Assembly (NCBI GenBank): GCA_039969155.1
Contig: JBDVOJ010000095.1
Location: forward strand, 157,875 to 221,874
Origin: GCA-002733465 sp039969155
Lineage (GTDB): Bacteria > Pseudomonadota > Gammaproteobacteria > Enterobacterales > Kangiellaceae
DNA: 64,000 bases
Reading direction: 5' to 3'
Within the stretch, counting starts at the first letter, position 1. Each line of letters begins with the position of its first letter. Shown piece after piece: positions 25,522 through 34,695 of this stretch. The position numbers were made by a program, and so were the translations under genes. Below the pieces are notes generated by a model. That model was not told the DNA's origin. It was given only the letters and a program-made list of their open reading frames with translations, and searched no databases.

Positions 25522-26640
25522 TTACATATTAATGGCGTCAGCCGCTGGAACATATTCAAAGCCTAAGTTCTCGGCAACGCTGTCACAGGTTACTACGCCT
25601 TTATGAACATTAAGACCGTTCATTAAATGCTCATCTTTTTCTAAAGCAGCCTTATAACCGTTATTGGCAATGCTGATTATAAAGGGAAGGGTGGCATTGT
25701 TAAGGGCAAAAGTCGAAGTACGAGGAACCGCACCTGGCATATTGGCCACACAGTAATGGACGACTTCATCAACAATGTAAGTCGGTTCCGCATGAGTGGT
25801 TGCTTTGGATGTTTCAAAGCAGCCGCCCTGATCGATAGCGACGTCAACCACTGCAGCTCCAGGCTTCATTCGTTTAATCATTTCTGCACTGACCAATTTT
25901 GGTGCCGCTGCACCAGGTATTAAAACGCCACCGATGACTAAATCAGCAGATAAGACGTGATCTTCTAAAGCATCTTTGCTCGAAAAGACTGTCTGAACTG
26001 CTGCACCAAACTGAGCATCTAAACGACGTAGCACGTCTATTGAGCGATCTAAAATGGTAACGTTTGCACCCATACCAATTGCCATTTGAGCGGCATTGGA
26101 ACCAACCACACCACCACCAATGATGACTACTTTGGCTGGTGCTACACCCGGAACGCCCGCTAACAGCATACCGCGGCCTGATTTAGATTTTTCTAAGCAT
26201 TGTGCTCCAGCTTGAATAGACATTCTGCCAGCAACTTCTGACATAGGGGCGAGTAGTGGTAGGCTTCCATTTCTAGAGGTGACGGTTTCGTAAGCAATAC
26301 AAACAGCTTTACTCTTGATTAGGTCTTTGGTTTGTGGAAGATCGGGTGCTAAGTGTAGATAAGTAAACAGAATTTGGTCTTCTCTTAGCATGGCTCGTTC
26401 TTCAGCTAAGGGCTCTTTTACTTTAACTATCATGTCAGCCTCAGCAAATATTTCGCTGGCGGTTTCACGGATAGAAGCTCCGATGTCGGTATAAGCCGAA
26501 TCTTCAAACCCGATGCCGCTTCCAGCATTTGCTTCAACTATTACTTGATGACCGTGTGCGATCAACTCGCGAGCGCTTGCGGGAGTCATACCAACTCGGT
26601 ATTCATGATTTTTAATTTCTTTAGGTACACCAATTAACAT
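25522..26640 (-). CDS. ald: alanine dehydrogenase
   Basis: This NAD-dependent enzyme interconverts L-alanine and pyruvate plus ammonia. ATG 26640 was chosen as start: GGAAGGAG lies just upstream and the product (372 residues, MLIGVPKEIKNHEYRVG) then equals the family length. Visible features are the substrate lysine region IVKVKEPL, the catalytic His in TYLHLAPD, the Rossmann motif GGGVVGSNAAQMAIGMG, and the late MPGAVPRTSTFALNNATLP. It is divergent from an lrp/asnC regulator gene, the usual regulator of ald. Confidence 0.96.
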   Translation of the reverse strand: MLIGVPKEIKNHEYRVGMTPASARELIAHGHQVIVEANAGSGIGFEDSAYTDIGASIRETASEIFAEADMIVKVKEPLAEERAMLREDQILFTYLHLAPDLPQTKDLIKSKAVCIAYETVTSRNGSLPLLAPMSEVAGRMSIQAGAQCLEKSKSGRGMLLAGVPGVAPAKVVIIGGGVVGSNAAQMAIGMGANVTILDRSIDVLRRLDAQFGAAVQTVFSSKDALEDHVLSADLVIGGVLIPGAAAPKLVSAEMIKRMKPGAAVVDVAIDQGGCFETSKATTHAEPTYIVDEVVHYCVANMPGAVPRTSTFALNNATLPFIISIANNGYKAALEKDEHLMNGLNVHKGVVTCDSVAENLGFEYVPAADAINM

Positions 26641-26769
26641 AGGAAGCTCCTTCCAAAATGGGCAGTAACTGCGCCGTAACAAATGCTAGCTGACTAGCTC
26701 AAAAATTATGCGCTAGTATACCGGCGGTTTGCCAGAATAACATACTTAAAAACGAACTATGGCGATATA

Positions 26770-26788
26770 AAACACTGTTTTAGTGTTT
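26770..26788. promoter_or_regulatory. dyad in the ald-lrp control region
   Basis: AAACACT (26770-26776) and AGTGTTT (26782-26788) form a perfect 7-bp inverted repeat around GTTTT. It lies between the divergent ald and lrp genes, where an Lrp-family operator would be expected. Binding is inferred. Confidence 0.4.
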
Positions 26789-26849
26789 ATAAATAGTGAT
26801 AAATATATTACTATTGCTGGCAGGGTAGAACCTTATAATAGGTAAGCTA

Positions 26850-27332
26850 GTGCAATCAAACAGTTACAAAGAGTTGGATAGGATTGATAGAGCGATTCTT
26901 AGAGAGCTTCAAGCAGACGGTCGCTTAGCCAATATAGAATTGTCAAGACGCGTTGGCTTGAGCGCAACCCCGTGTTTAGAGAGAGTAAGGAGGCTAGAGA
27001 AGGCCGGTTATATCAAATCTTACGAGGCGGTTTTGGCTCCGGCTAAGCTCCAGGCGGCGTTATTGGTATTCGTTGAAATAAGGCTAAATCATACTTCCCC
27101 TGACGTGTTTAAAGACTTTAAAAAGGCTGTTATTGAACTACCTCAAGTGTTAGAGTGTCACCTTGTATCTGGTGACTTTGACTACCTAGTTAAAGCGCGT
27201 GTTGCCGATATGGTCGCTTATCGAACCCTCCTTGGTGAGACCCTATTAACTCTGCCTGGTGTCAGTGGTTCTCGAACTTATGTGGTAATGGAAGAAGTCA
27301 AAGAAAGTCGAACATTGCTAATTCCGAAGTAG
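26850..27332 (+). CDS. lrp: Lrp/AsnC family transcriptional regulator
   Basis: The product has 160 residues from a GTG start preceded by AGGTAAG. The N-terminal helix-turn-helix (about residues 12-60) contains LDRIDRAILRELQADGR and SATPCLERVRRLEKAGYI; the C-terminal RAM effector domain contains LECHLVSGDFDYLVKARV. It strongly resembles E. coli Lrp, the leucine-responsive regulator, and holds the same position upstream of ftsK. Divergence from ald suggests it controls that gene, as the Lrp-family regulator of ald does elsewhere. Confidence 0.93.
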   Translation: MQSNSYKELDRIDRAILRELQADGRLANIELSRRVGLSATPCLERVRRLEKAGYIKSYEAVLAPAKLQAALLVFVEIRLNHTSPDVFKDFKKAVIELPQVLECHLVSGDFDYLVKARVADMVAYRTLLGETLLTLPGVSGSRTYVVMEEVKESRTLLIPK

Positions 27333-27456
27333 CAATAGTTGACTGAGCAAATTAACAATGGAATTGAACGGTTGATATTTAGTTGAGCCAATAAAATGAG
27401 AAAGGTTTGATTAAAAGGTAGTATTTTAAAAAGAGAAGTAAGAATAAAGAGAAGCA

Positions 27457-29751
27457 ATGGATAATAGAGAACAAGTCGCAGATATAATGATGGTGAGGAT
27501 TAAAGAAGGTAGCTTTATACTACTGATTGCTCTTGCCATATTCTTACTTATCTCTCTATGGAGCTATTCACCCAACGATCCGGGGTGGACTGTGGCCACG
27601 GATTCTAAGAATGTCGAAAATGCTAGTGGCCTAGCTGGTGCATGGTTTGCCAGTCGATTCTTGCACCTATTTGGCTATTTAGCCTTTTTGTTTCCGTTTA
27701 CGCTTATTTATTCTGGAGTACTTCTTTTTAAAGGGCGTAAGAGCGTTCTACCCAACAGTTGGGCTTTTTGGTCCTTTAGACTCTTTGGATTGCTGTTTAC
27801 TTTGATTCTAGGCGCCGCAATTTCATCGTTGCATTTTGTTGAACCTTCCGCTGAATTTGGCTATCTAGCTGGGGGAATTTTAGGGAAAATTATCGGTGAC
27901 TTATTGTTAGGCTGGTTCAACCCAGTCGGTGCGACTTTATTGTTATTAGCTTCGTTTTTTGCCTCCTTGACACTTTTTACCGGTATCTCTTGGTTTCAAC
28001 TAATGGATTGGATTGGAAAAGTTACTCTACTAGCTACTGCTTGGGTTGCTGAGAAATATCGCGATATGTTGGATAGTTATAAAGATAAGAAAGCCCAACA
28101 AGAAGTAAAGCAACAACGAGAAACGGTTTTTCATCGAGAGCGCACTAAAATCGAAAAACGCAAACCGGTGGTCATTGAAAAAGAAGTCAAACGAATTGAA
28201 CCCAGTCTTCGAGTTGAAAAAGAACGACAAAATAGTCTGTTTGATGAACCTGTCGTTGGAGAGTTACCTCAAGTAAGGTTGCTAGATGAACCAACAGAAC
28301 ATAAAGAGCGATTGTCGGACGAAACTCTTGAGGCATTATCGCGCCTAGTAGAGTTAAAGTTAGCAGATTTTGGAGTACAAGCGGAAGTCGTAGAAGTTCA
28401 TCCTGGACCTGTCATTACCCGGTTTGAAGTTGATCTTGCGGCGGGAATTAAGGTCGCTAAAATAACTGGTTTGGCTAAAGATCTTGCCAGAGCAATGTCG
28501 ACTACCAGTGTACGGGTGGTTGAAGTCATTCCTGGCAAACCATACATCGGTATAGAAGTTCCTAACGAAAATCGTGAAATGGTGCGTTTGAAGGAAGTGA
28601 TCGCAAGTCGAGAGTTTGATAATTCGAAATCAGGTTTAACCATGGCATTGGGAAAAGATATATCGGGTGCTCCTACCGTTATTGATTTGACTAAAATGCC
28701 TCATTTGCTTGTTGCTGGTACTACCGGCTCTGGTAAGTCCGTTGGATTAAACGCGATGCTTGTGAGTATTTTGTATAAGTCTTCGCCTGCAGAAGTTCGA
28801 ATGATCATGATTGATCCTAAGATGCTGGAATTATCCGTTTATGAAGGCATTCCCCACCTATTAACGCCAGTAGTGACCGATATGAAAGAAGCCGCTAATT
28901 CATTACGCTGGGCGGTGGCGGAAATGGAACGGCGTTATCAGTTAATGTCGGCGCTTGGGGTCAGAAATTTAGCTGGATACAACAAGAAAATTAGAGATGC
29001 TGAAAAGCGTGGTGAGTCAATTCCGGACCCCCTATGGAAACCGGAAGATAGTATGGACCTGCAGGCTCCCACCTTAGAAAAGCTGCCAAAAATAGTTATC
29101 GTTATCGATGAGCTAGCCGACATGATGATGATCGTCGGTAAAAAAGTAGAAGAGTTAATCGCTCGAATAGCGCAAAAAGCTCGAGCAGCGGGAATTCATT
29201 TGTTACTTGCCACTCAGCGTCCTTCGGTTGATGTCATTACTGGCTTAATTAAAGCCAATATTCCTTCGCGAATTGCCTTTCAGGTGTCCTCCAAAATTGA
29301 TTCTCGAACCATTCTCGATCAAATGGGGGCAGAACAATTGCTAGGTCAAGGCGATATGCTTTATTTACCAGGTGGAACCAGTATTCCGACGCGGGTTCAC
29401 GGCGCGTTTGTGGATGATGATGAGGTTCACCGAGTGGTAGCTGATTGGCAAAAACGTGGTGAACCTGTTTATGAAGAGTCTATTACCGCGGGTGCGCCAG
29501 AAACGGAAATACCAGGAATGAGTGCGCCCGTTGGCGAAGGTGGAGATGAGCAGGATGAGCTGTATGATCATGCAGTTCAAATTGTCACTGAGACGCGAAA
29601 AGCTTCTATTTCAGGCGTTCAGAGGCGTCTTAAGATTGGTTACAATCGTGCGGCAAGAATGATCGAAGCAATGGAAGCCGCCGGAATAGTCAGTGAAATG
29701 CAGTCTAACGGATCGAGAGAAGTGATAGCTCCGCCAGCACCTCCAGGTTAG
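27457..29751 (+). CDS. ftsK: DNA translocase FtsK
   Basis: This septum-linked DNA pump clears the chromosome dimer region and activates XerCD. Four N-terminal transmembrane segments lie within about residues 15-180. The linker is short (about residues 190-270, charged), so the total is 764 residues against 1329 in E. coli; many gammaproteobacteria have this compact form. The motor has Walker A GTTGSGKSVG and Walker B IVIVIDELAD. The C-terminal gamma winged helix (about residues 685-755, QRRLKIGYNRAARMIEAMEAAGIV) reads KOPS sites. Gene order lrp-ftsK-lolA-rarA-serS is conserved. Confidence 0.97.
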   Translation: MDNREQVADIMMVRIKEGSFILLIALAIFLLISLWSYSPNDPGWTVATDSKNVENASGLAGAWFASRFLHLFGYLAFLFPFTLIYSGVLLFKGRKSVLPNSWAFWSFRLFGLLFTLILGAAISSLHFVEPSAEFGYLAGGILGKIIGDLLLGWFNPVGATLLLLASFFASLTLFTGISWFQLMDWIGKVTLLATAWVAEKYRDMLDSYKDKKAQQEVKQQRETVFHRERTKIEKRKPVVIEKEVKRIEPSLRVEKERQNSLFDEPVVGELPQVRLLDEPTEHKERLSDETLEALSRLVELKLADFGVQAEVVEVHPGPVITRFEVDLAAGIKVAKITGLAKDLARAMSTTSVRVVEVIPGKPYIGIEVPNENREMVRLKEVIASREFDNSKSGLTMALGKDISGAPTVIDLTKMPHLLVAGTTGSGKSVGLNAMLVSILYKSSPAEVRMIMIDPKMLELSVYEGIPHLLTPVVTDMKEAANSLRWAVAEMERRYQLMSALGVRNLAGYNKKIRDAEKRGESIPDPLWKPEDSMDLQAPTLEKLPKIVIVIDELADMMMIVGKKVEELIARIAQKARAAGIHLLLATQRPSVDVITGLIKANIPSRIAFQVSSKIDSRTILDQMGAEQLLGQGDMLYLPGGTSIPTRVHGAFVDDDEVHRVVADWQKRGEPVYEESITAGAPETEIPGMSAPVGEGGDEQDELYDHAVQIVTETRKASISGVQRRLKIGYNRAARMIEAMEAAGIVSEMQSNGSREVIAPPAPPG

Positions 29752-29832
29752 TTTAAGGCTGATATTTTTATCTATATTAGAGTTAATTCAGCTGATATTC
29801 ACCTATTATAAAGTACTTTAATAAATTCATTT

Positions 29833-29867
29833 AACTCTCTGTTTAATAAATAAATTTACAGAGAGTT
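29833..29867. promoter_or_regulatory. 10-bp dyad between ftsK and lolA
   Basis: AACTCTCTGT (29833-29842) and ACAGAGAGTT (29858-29867) are exact inverted copies around a 15-nt AT-rich loop. A T tract is nearly absent, so this could be an operator, a weak terminator or an RNA-processing site. Confidence 0.4.
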
Positions 29868-29948
29868 TACTTGGCGCGCTTGTTATCCAAACAAGTTTCA
29901 AGTTAGTCTTAGACCATTAAACATTAACTTACGGTAATTAATACTTTT

Positions 29949-30644
29949 ATGAATAGATTGAAAAGCTTCTTGATTCTTTCATGCGCTTTACTGATTGGAT
30001 TTAAATCTTATGCGCAAGATGCTGCAGAAGTGCCTACTTCAACTTCCAAAAAACAAGTTGATGCTAAATATTTATCTCAAATACTGTCGAATACAATGAC
30101 GTTTGAAGCGGATTTTGAACAAAATGTCTATCGTGAAACTAGTGACCAGCCAGAAACGACCTTAGGCCGATTCTTGATTCAGCGACCAAACCATTTTCGT
30201 TGGGAAACCAAACAGCCTTTTGAACAGGCTATTATTGCTGATGGTAGAGCCTTATGGACTTATGACCCTGAATTAGAGCAGGTGACAATACAAGATCAAC
30301 AGTCGGTTTTAGCCGATTCACCTTTATTGTTATTAACCAGTTCTGTTGAGAAATTGCTACAGGCTTTTGATGTTCAACAAGTTGAAAGTAATGAGGAACA
30401 AAAGCGTCAGCTGTTTTCGTTGACTCCGATAGAGCCAGGGCTTTTTGAAAGTGTCCATATACTAATTATCGATCAGAAAATCACCGAGTTTTTTCTGCTT
30501 GATACTCTTGGCGGGAGGACCAGCGTAGTGTTTTCAAATATCAAGCTGAACCAGCGACTTAGTTTGTCGGAGTTTATCTTTACGCCTCCCGAAGGTATTG
30601 ACGTGATTGACTCACGAGCAATTGATAGACAGCAGGCTAACTAA
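29949..30644 (+). CDS. lolA: outer-membrane lipoprotein carrier protein LolA
   Basis: LolA is the periplasmic chaperone that carries lipoproteins from the LolCDE complex to LolB. The product has 231 residues with a signal peptide (about residues 1-22, ending SYAQD). The mature protein shows the family's F-x-A-D-F-E-Q, F-L-I-Q-R-P-N-x-F-R-W-E, and I-A-D-G-R-A-L-W-T-Y-D-P motifs. A threonine/lysine-rich insert just after the signal makes it slightly longer than E. coli LolA. Confidence 0.95.
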   Translation: MNRLKSFLILSCALLIGFKSYAQDAAEVPTSTSKKQVDAKYLSQILSNTMTFEADFEQNVYRETSDQPETTLGRFLIQRPNHFRWETKQPFEQAIIADGRALWTYDPELEQVTIQDQQSVLADSPLLLLTSSVEKLLQAFDVQQVESNEEQKRQLFSLTPIEPGLFESVHILIIDQKITEFFLLDTLGGRTSVVFSNIKLNQRLSLSEFIFTPPEGIDVIDSRAIDRQQAN

Positions 30645-30687
30645 AAGACGGTTCGACTTGATGAGTGAACTGTGAGACTTTAAACTA

Positions 30688-32064
30688 ATGCATGACTTAT
30701 TCTCCGACCATGATCAAACATCGCTTTCCGGACATAGTGAAAGCGAAAACCCTGATCAAAATGTAAGTCATTATCAACCCTTGGCAGCGAGGTTAAGGCC
30801 GAAAAACCTTGAACAATACGCAGGTCAAAAACATTTGTTTCAACCAGGAAAACCCTTATATCAAGCGATTGTAAACGGTAAGCCTCATTCGATGCTGTTA
30901 TGGGGGCCTCCTGGCACTGGAAAAACCACTCTGGCGCGGTTAATCGCTAGTTACTGCGACTGTTATTTTGTGGCTATTTCCGCGGTATTGGGTAGCATTA
31001 AGGACATAAGACAAGCCGTTGATCAAGCTAAGCAACAGAGACAAATGGGTAAACAAACTTTGCTTTTTGTTGATGAAGTGCATCGCTTTAACAAATCTCA
31101 GCAAGATGCATTTTTGCCCTATGTCGAGGATGGTACTTTCATTTTTATCGGCGCAACCACCGAAAACCCTTCATTTGAAGTCAATAACGCACTGTTATCT
31201 AGAGCTAAAACTTATGTATTAAAATCGTTATCTGAGGAAGACCTCGCCGAAGTGCTTGATAGGGCAATAGCAAGCGAATCTGAGCGAAATAAAAAGCAGT
31301 TTGTGCTGGCGGATGAAGCAAAATCACTATTATTAAGTTTTGCCGATGGTGATGCTCGCCGATTATTGAATATTGCGGAAATGGCACTGGAACTAGCGGA
31401 ATTTGATCAGAACGAGCAAGCCTTTATAGGTAGAGAAATTGTGGAACCGTTGCTTGGCGAGTCAGCTAGGCGGTTTGACAACAAAGGCGAAGCATTTTAC
31501 GACCAAATTTCCGCTTTGCATAAGTCCGTACGAGGCTCAGACCCTGATGCATCACTCTATTGGTTTTGTCGCATGTTGGATGGTGGTTGCGACCCGCTGT
31601 ATATCGCTAGACGTGTGGTAAGAATGGCAAGCGAAGACATAGGAAATGCGGATCCTAGAGCTCTACAAATCGCAACTAATGCTTGGGATGTTCAACAGCG
31701 GTTAGGCAGTCCAGAAGGCGAATTGGCTTTAGCCCAAGCTGTCGTTTATATGGCATCTGCCGCTAAAAGCAACGCGGTCTATGCTGCGTTTAAACAGTGC
31801 ATGTCAGAAGTTGCTAAAGAAGCTAGTTATGAGGTGCCACTGCATTTAAGAAACGCCCCAACTAGCCTTATGAAAGAGCTAGATTACGGGGCTGAATATC
31901 GGTATTCTCATGATGAGCCTGAGGCATTCTCTGCGGGGCAAGAATATTTTCCAGATAAAAAGCCTGCAAAAATTTACTATCAGCCGGTCAGTCGAGGTTT
32001 GGAAAAACAAATAAAAGAAAAACTGGATTATTTGAAATCTAAGAACAGACAGGCTAAGCCTTAA
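30688..32064 (+). CDS. rarA: replication-associated recombination protein A (RarA/MgsA)
   Basis: This 458-residue AAA+ ATPase related to clamp loaders acts at stalled replication forks. PLAARLRPKNLEQYAGQ opens the ATPase domain; Walker A is GPPGTGKTTLAR and Walker B is LLFVDEVHRFNK; sensor 1 is IGATTENPSFEVN. The C-terminal RarA tetramerisation domain contains SVRGSDPDASLYW and AVVYMASAAKSNAVY. The N terminus has an extra 25 polar residues before the conserved start. It sits in its conserved place between lolA and serS. Confidence 0.96.
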   Translation: MHDLFSDHDQTSLSGHSESENPDQNVSHYQPLAARLRPKNLEQYAGQKHLFQPGKPLYQAIVNGKPHSMLLWGPPGTGKTTLARLIASYCDCYFVAISAVLGSIKDIRQAVDQAKQQRQMGKQTLLFVDEVHRFNKSQQDAFLPYVEDGTFIFIGATTENPSFEVNNALLSRAKTYVLKSLSEEDLAEVLDRAIASESERNKKQFVLADEAKSLLLSFADGDARRLLNIAEMALELAEFDQNEQAFIGREIVEPLLGESARRFDNKGEAFYDQISALHKSVRGSDPDASLYWFCRMLDGGCDPLYIARRVVRMASEDIGNADPRALQIATNAWDVQQRLGSPEGELALAQAVVYMASAAKSNAVYAAFKQCMSEVAKEASYEVPLHLRNAPTSLMKELDYGAEYRYSHDEPEAFSAGQEYFPDKKPAKIYYQPVSRGLEKQIKEKLDYLKSKNRQAKP

Positions 32065-32113
32065 ATAGAAAGAGCTTCATTGCTATACACCAAAAATTCT
32101 AGGGATAATTGAA

Positions 32114-32509
32114 TTGGAAAAACTCATAGCAACTTTAATTGTCGCATTTGGAGGCTCGTTAGGTGCCGTTGCGCGCTTTTGGGTGAGAGAGTATCTTCCG
32201 ACAATCACCAGCACTGAGTTTCCTTTTAGTACGATGTTAGTTAATGTCACTGGCTGCTTTTTGTCTGGAGTAGTCTACATGTGGCTTGAAACGAGTGGCC
32301 AAAGTTGGTCCTCGGACAAAGTTTTGTTTTTCTTTGTTGGTTTTTTAGGTGCATTTACCACATTTTCTGCGTTCGCTTTAGATAGTCTCGTGCTGTTCCA
32401 ACAACAACAAATGTTTAAGTTGTTTGTTAATATCGGTGGAAATTGTTTGTTATGCCTTATTTGTGTGTTTGTTGGTGCAATGGTTGGTGCTAGAATAGGC
32501 GCCCATTAA
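32114..32509 (+). CDS. crcB: fluoride channel CrcB/Fluc
   Basis: The protein has 131 residues from a TTG start preceded by AGGGA. Four transmembrane helices are present. GGSLGAVARFW near the N terminus and FLGAFTTFSAFALD in the third helix are the signature of dual-topology Fluc channels that export fluoride. I looked for a fluoride riboswitch in the 49-bp gap upstream and saw none; the gene probably shares the rarA transcript and lies directly before serS, an arrangement common in gammaproteobacteria. Confidence 0.93.
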   Translation: MEKLIATLIVAFGGSLGAVARFWVREYLPTITSTEFPFSTMLVNVTGCFLSGVVYMWLETSGQSWSSDKVLFFFVGFLGAFTTFSAFALDSLVLFQQQQMFKLFVNIGGNCLLCLICVFVGAMVGARIGAH

Positions 32510-32543
32510 AAACCGCAGCCAATTTATAAATTTTGGATAAACA

Positions 32544-33827
32544 ATGATAGACCCTAAGTTATTTAGAAATGAACTCGATCAAGTTATCGCAAACCTTGCA
32601 AGAAGAGGAATGCAGTTTGATAAACAAGCTTACCTTGAGTTAGAAGAGCAGCGCAAAGAGCTTCAAGTCAAAACTCAATCATTGCAAAATGACCGTAAAG
32701 TTAGTTCTAAATCAATCGGAAAAGCTAAAGCTGCTGGGCAAGAAGTACAACCGCTACTCGACGCTGTAGCCAAGATTGGTGAAGAGTTAGAGCACACTAA
32801 AGTGGCTTTTGATAAGGTTCAAACAGAGTTGGACGACTTGTTTCACGGCCTTCCTAACCTCATTTCTGATGAAGTGCCAGATGGCAAAGGTGAAGAAGAA
32901 AACCAGGAAGTTCGTAAATGGGGGGAAGTTCCAAAGTTTGATTTTAAACCTTTAGATCACACTGAACTCGGCGAAAAAATTGGTGGAATTGATTTTGCGA
33001 CTAGTGCCAAGCTTTCAGGTTCTCGTTTTGTTGTTATGAAAGCCGGCATTGCTAAAATGCATCGTGCTCTGATTCAATTAATGTTAGATACTCATACTGA
33101 ACAGCACGGCTATAGCGAAACATACGTCCCTTATTTAGTCAATCCTGAGTCACTATTTGGTACCTCTCAACTGCCAAAATTCGCAGAGGATTTGTTTACT
33201 GTACAAGGGACCACTCAGGATGGAAAACCCTTGTATATGATCCCAACAGCAGAAGTTCCACTAACTAATATTGTTAAAGATGAAATTGTGGAAGCTGCTG
33301 ACTTGCCGATTAAAATGACCGCGCATACGCCGTGTTTCAGAAGTGAAGCGGGATCATATGGAAAAGATGTTAAAGGTCTAATTAGACAACATCAATTTGA
33401 GAAAGTTGAATTGGTACAGATTGTTAAACCCGAAGAATCAATGCAAGCACTTGACCAGTTGACATCTCATGCTGAGAAAATTTTGCAAATGCTCGAGTTG
33501 CCGTATCGAACGGTTATACTTTGCTCAGGCGATATCGGGTTTGGTGCGACTAAAACTTTTGATATCGAGGTGTGGCTACCGGCACAAGACACCTATAGAG
33601 AAATCTCTTCATGCAGTAACATGGGCGATTTTCAAGCGAGAAGAATGAAGGCTCGTTGGAGAAACCCTGATACAGGCAAACCAGAACTAGTGCATACTTT
33701 AAATGGCTCTGGGTTAGCTGTCGGTAGAACTTTAGTAGCGATACTAGAAAACTACCAAACGGAAGATGGTAAAATTAGAGTTCCGGAAGCGCTAAAACCT
33801 TATATGAAGATGGATGTAATTGGTTAA
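32544..33827 (+). CDS. serS: seryl-tRNA synthetase
   Basis: This class II synthetase of 427 residues charges tRNA-Ser. The N-terminal coiled-coil arm (about residues 27-100) is rich in Lys/Glu/Gln. Motif 2 reads TPCFRSEAGSYGKDVKGLIRQHQFEKVE, and motif 3 reads LNGSGLAVGRTLVAILENYQ. The tRNA-Ser(TGA) gene lies about 3.4 kb downstream. Transcription ends in a strong bidirectional terminator. Confidence 0.98.
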   Translation: MIDPKLFRNELDQVIANLARRGMQFDKQAYLELEEQRKELQVKTQSLQNDRKVSSKSIGKAKAAGQEVQPLLDAVAKIGEELEHTKVAFDKVQTELDDLFHGLPNLISDEVPDGKGEEENQEVRKWGEVPKFDFKPLDHTELGEKIGGIDFATSAKLSGSRFVVMKAGIAKMHRALIQLMLDTHTEQHGYSETYVPYLVNPESLFGTSQLPKFAEDLFTVQGTTQDGKPLYMIPTAEVPLTNIVKDEIVEAADLPIKMTAHTPCFRSEAGSYGKDVKGLIRQHQFEKVELVQIVKPEESMQALDQLTSHAEKILQMLELPYRTVILCSGDIGFGATKTFDIEVWLPAQDTYREISSCSNMGDFQARRMKARWRNPDTGKPELVHTLNGSGLAVGRTLVAILENYQTEDGKIRVPEALKPYMKMDVIG

Positions 33828-33847
33828 TCATAATTTTTGGATATATG

Positions 33848-33877
33848 AAAAAGCCCTCAGTTGAGGGCTTTTTTTTT
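33848..33877. terminator. bidirectional terminator between serS and the mlaC-like gene
   Basis: AAAAAGCCCTC pairs with GAGGGCTTTTT around AGTT, with a nine-residue T run on the plus strand and five on the minus strand. Confidence 0.92.
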
Positions 33878-33913
33878 GTTGTTTTGAAAAAGACTTAGCT
33901 TATTGTCATTAAA

Positions 33914-34504
33914 CTAGCTTTTTTTCACTTCCATTTCAGCTAGAAATGCTTCAAGGCCCATGCTGTTGATTCTAGGCAAAAACTGACTACGATAACTTTT
34001 TGACATACTGACACCCTCAATGGTCAAGTCAGTAATCTTCCATGAGCCAGTTTTAATACTTAGTACATAGTCGATGATAATGGGGGTAGAACCAGTTTGC
34101 TCCATTGAGCTTCTAACTCTGGCATAGTCACCCGACTTTGAATAATGGGGCTTACTAAATGTAAAGATTTGACCATTGTACAATGACAAACCTGTAGCAT
34201 AATTTCCAACCACCAAGTTAATAAACTGGTTTATGAAGCGCGCTTGCTGGTCTTCTGATAATGTCTGCCAAGTTTTGCTTGAAAGAGTTTTACGAGCAAA
34301 GCTCTCTGTATCAATCGCTGGTAGTAATGTTTCTTTGACCAATTTTTCAGCTAATAGAGAATTAGTTTTCAATTCTTCCTTGTTCTTTTCGACTTTTGCA
34401 ATCATGTCGCTCGCTACCTGCTCTAAAAATACGCTTGGATCATCTTTAGCATGAGTGAGCGGGGTGATTATCATTAGCATAAGAGCTGCCAATATTTTGT
34501 TCAT
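33914..34504 (-). CDS. MlaC/Ttg2D-like phospholipid-binding protein
   Basis: This is a 196-residue exported protein with a signal peptide of about 19 residues (ending THAKD). The mature segment VEKLVKETLLPAIDTESFARKTL, FINLVVGNYATGL and WKITDLTIEGVSMSKSYRSQF closely follows MlaC, the periplasmic shuttle of the Mla lipid-transport pathway. Here it stands alone without mlaFEDB, so it may serve a remote Mla system or a distinct MlaC-family task. Its lipid pocket length looks normal. Confidence 0.85.
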   Translation of the reverse strand: MNKILAALMLMIITPLTHAKDDPSVFLEQVASDMIAKVEKNKEELKTNSLLAEKLVKETLLPAIDTESFARKTLSSKTWQTLSEDQQARFINQFINLVVGNYATGLSLYNGQIFTFSKPHYSKSGDYARVRSSMEQTGSTPIIIDYVLSIKTGSWKITDLTIEGVSMSKSYRSQFLPRINSMGLEAFLAEMEVKKS

Positions 34505-34695
34505 TGGTGTTCTCTCCTTGGAGAATGGGGTGGTATCAGACTTCTAACTTAAATGGTATTTTATCAAAATTAAGTCATTAAAAAATATGGGGTAATTGTA
34601 ATAACATGTAATTTTTAAATTATAAATGTAGATATCTGAATATTAGCTTAATTTGTCAAAGTTTTTCCTTAACATATAGTTATTAGGTAAGCATT

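Noticed and set aside
32065..32113. A fluoride riboswitch before crcB
   Set aside because: The gap is only 49 bases and shows neither the conserved pseudoknot elements nor a terminator; crcB seems to be read from the rarA transcript.
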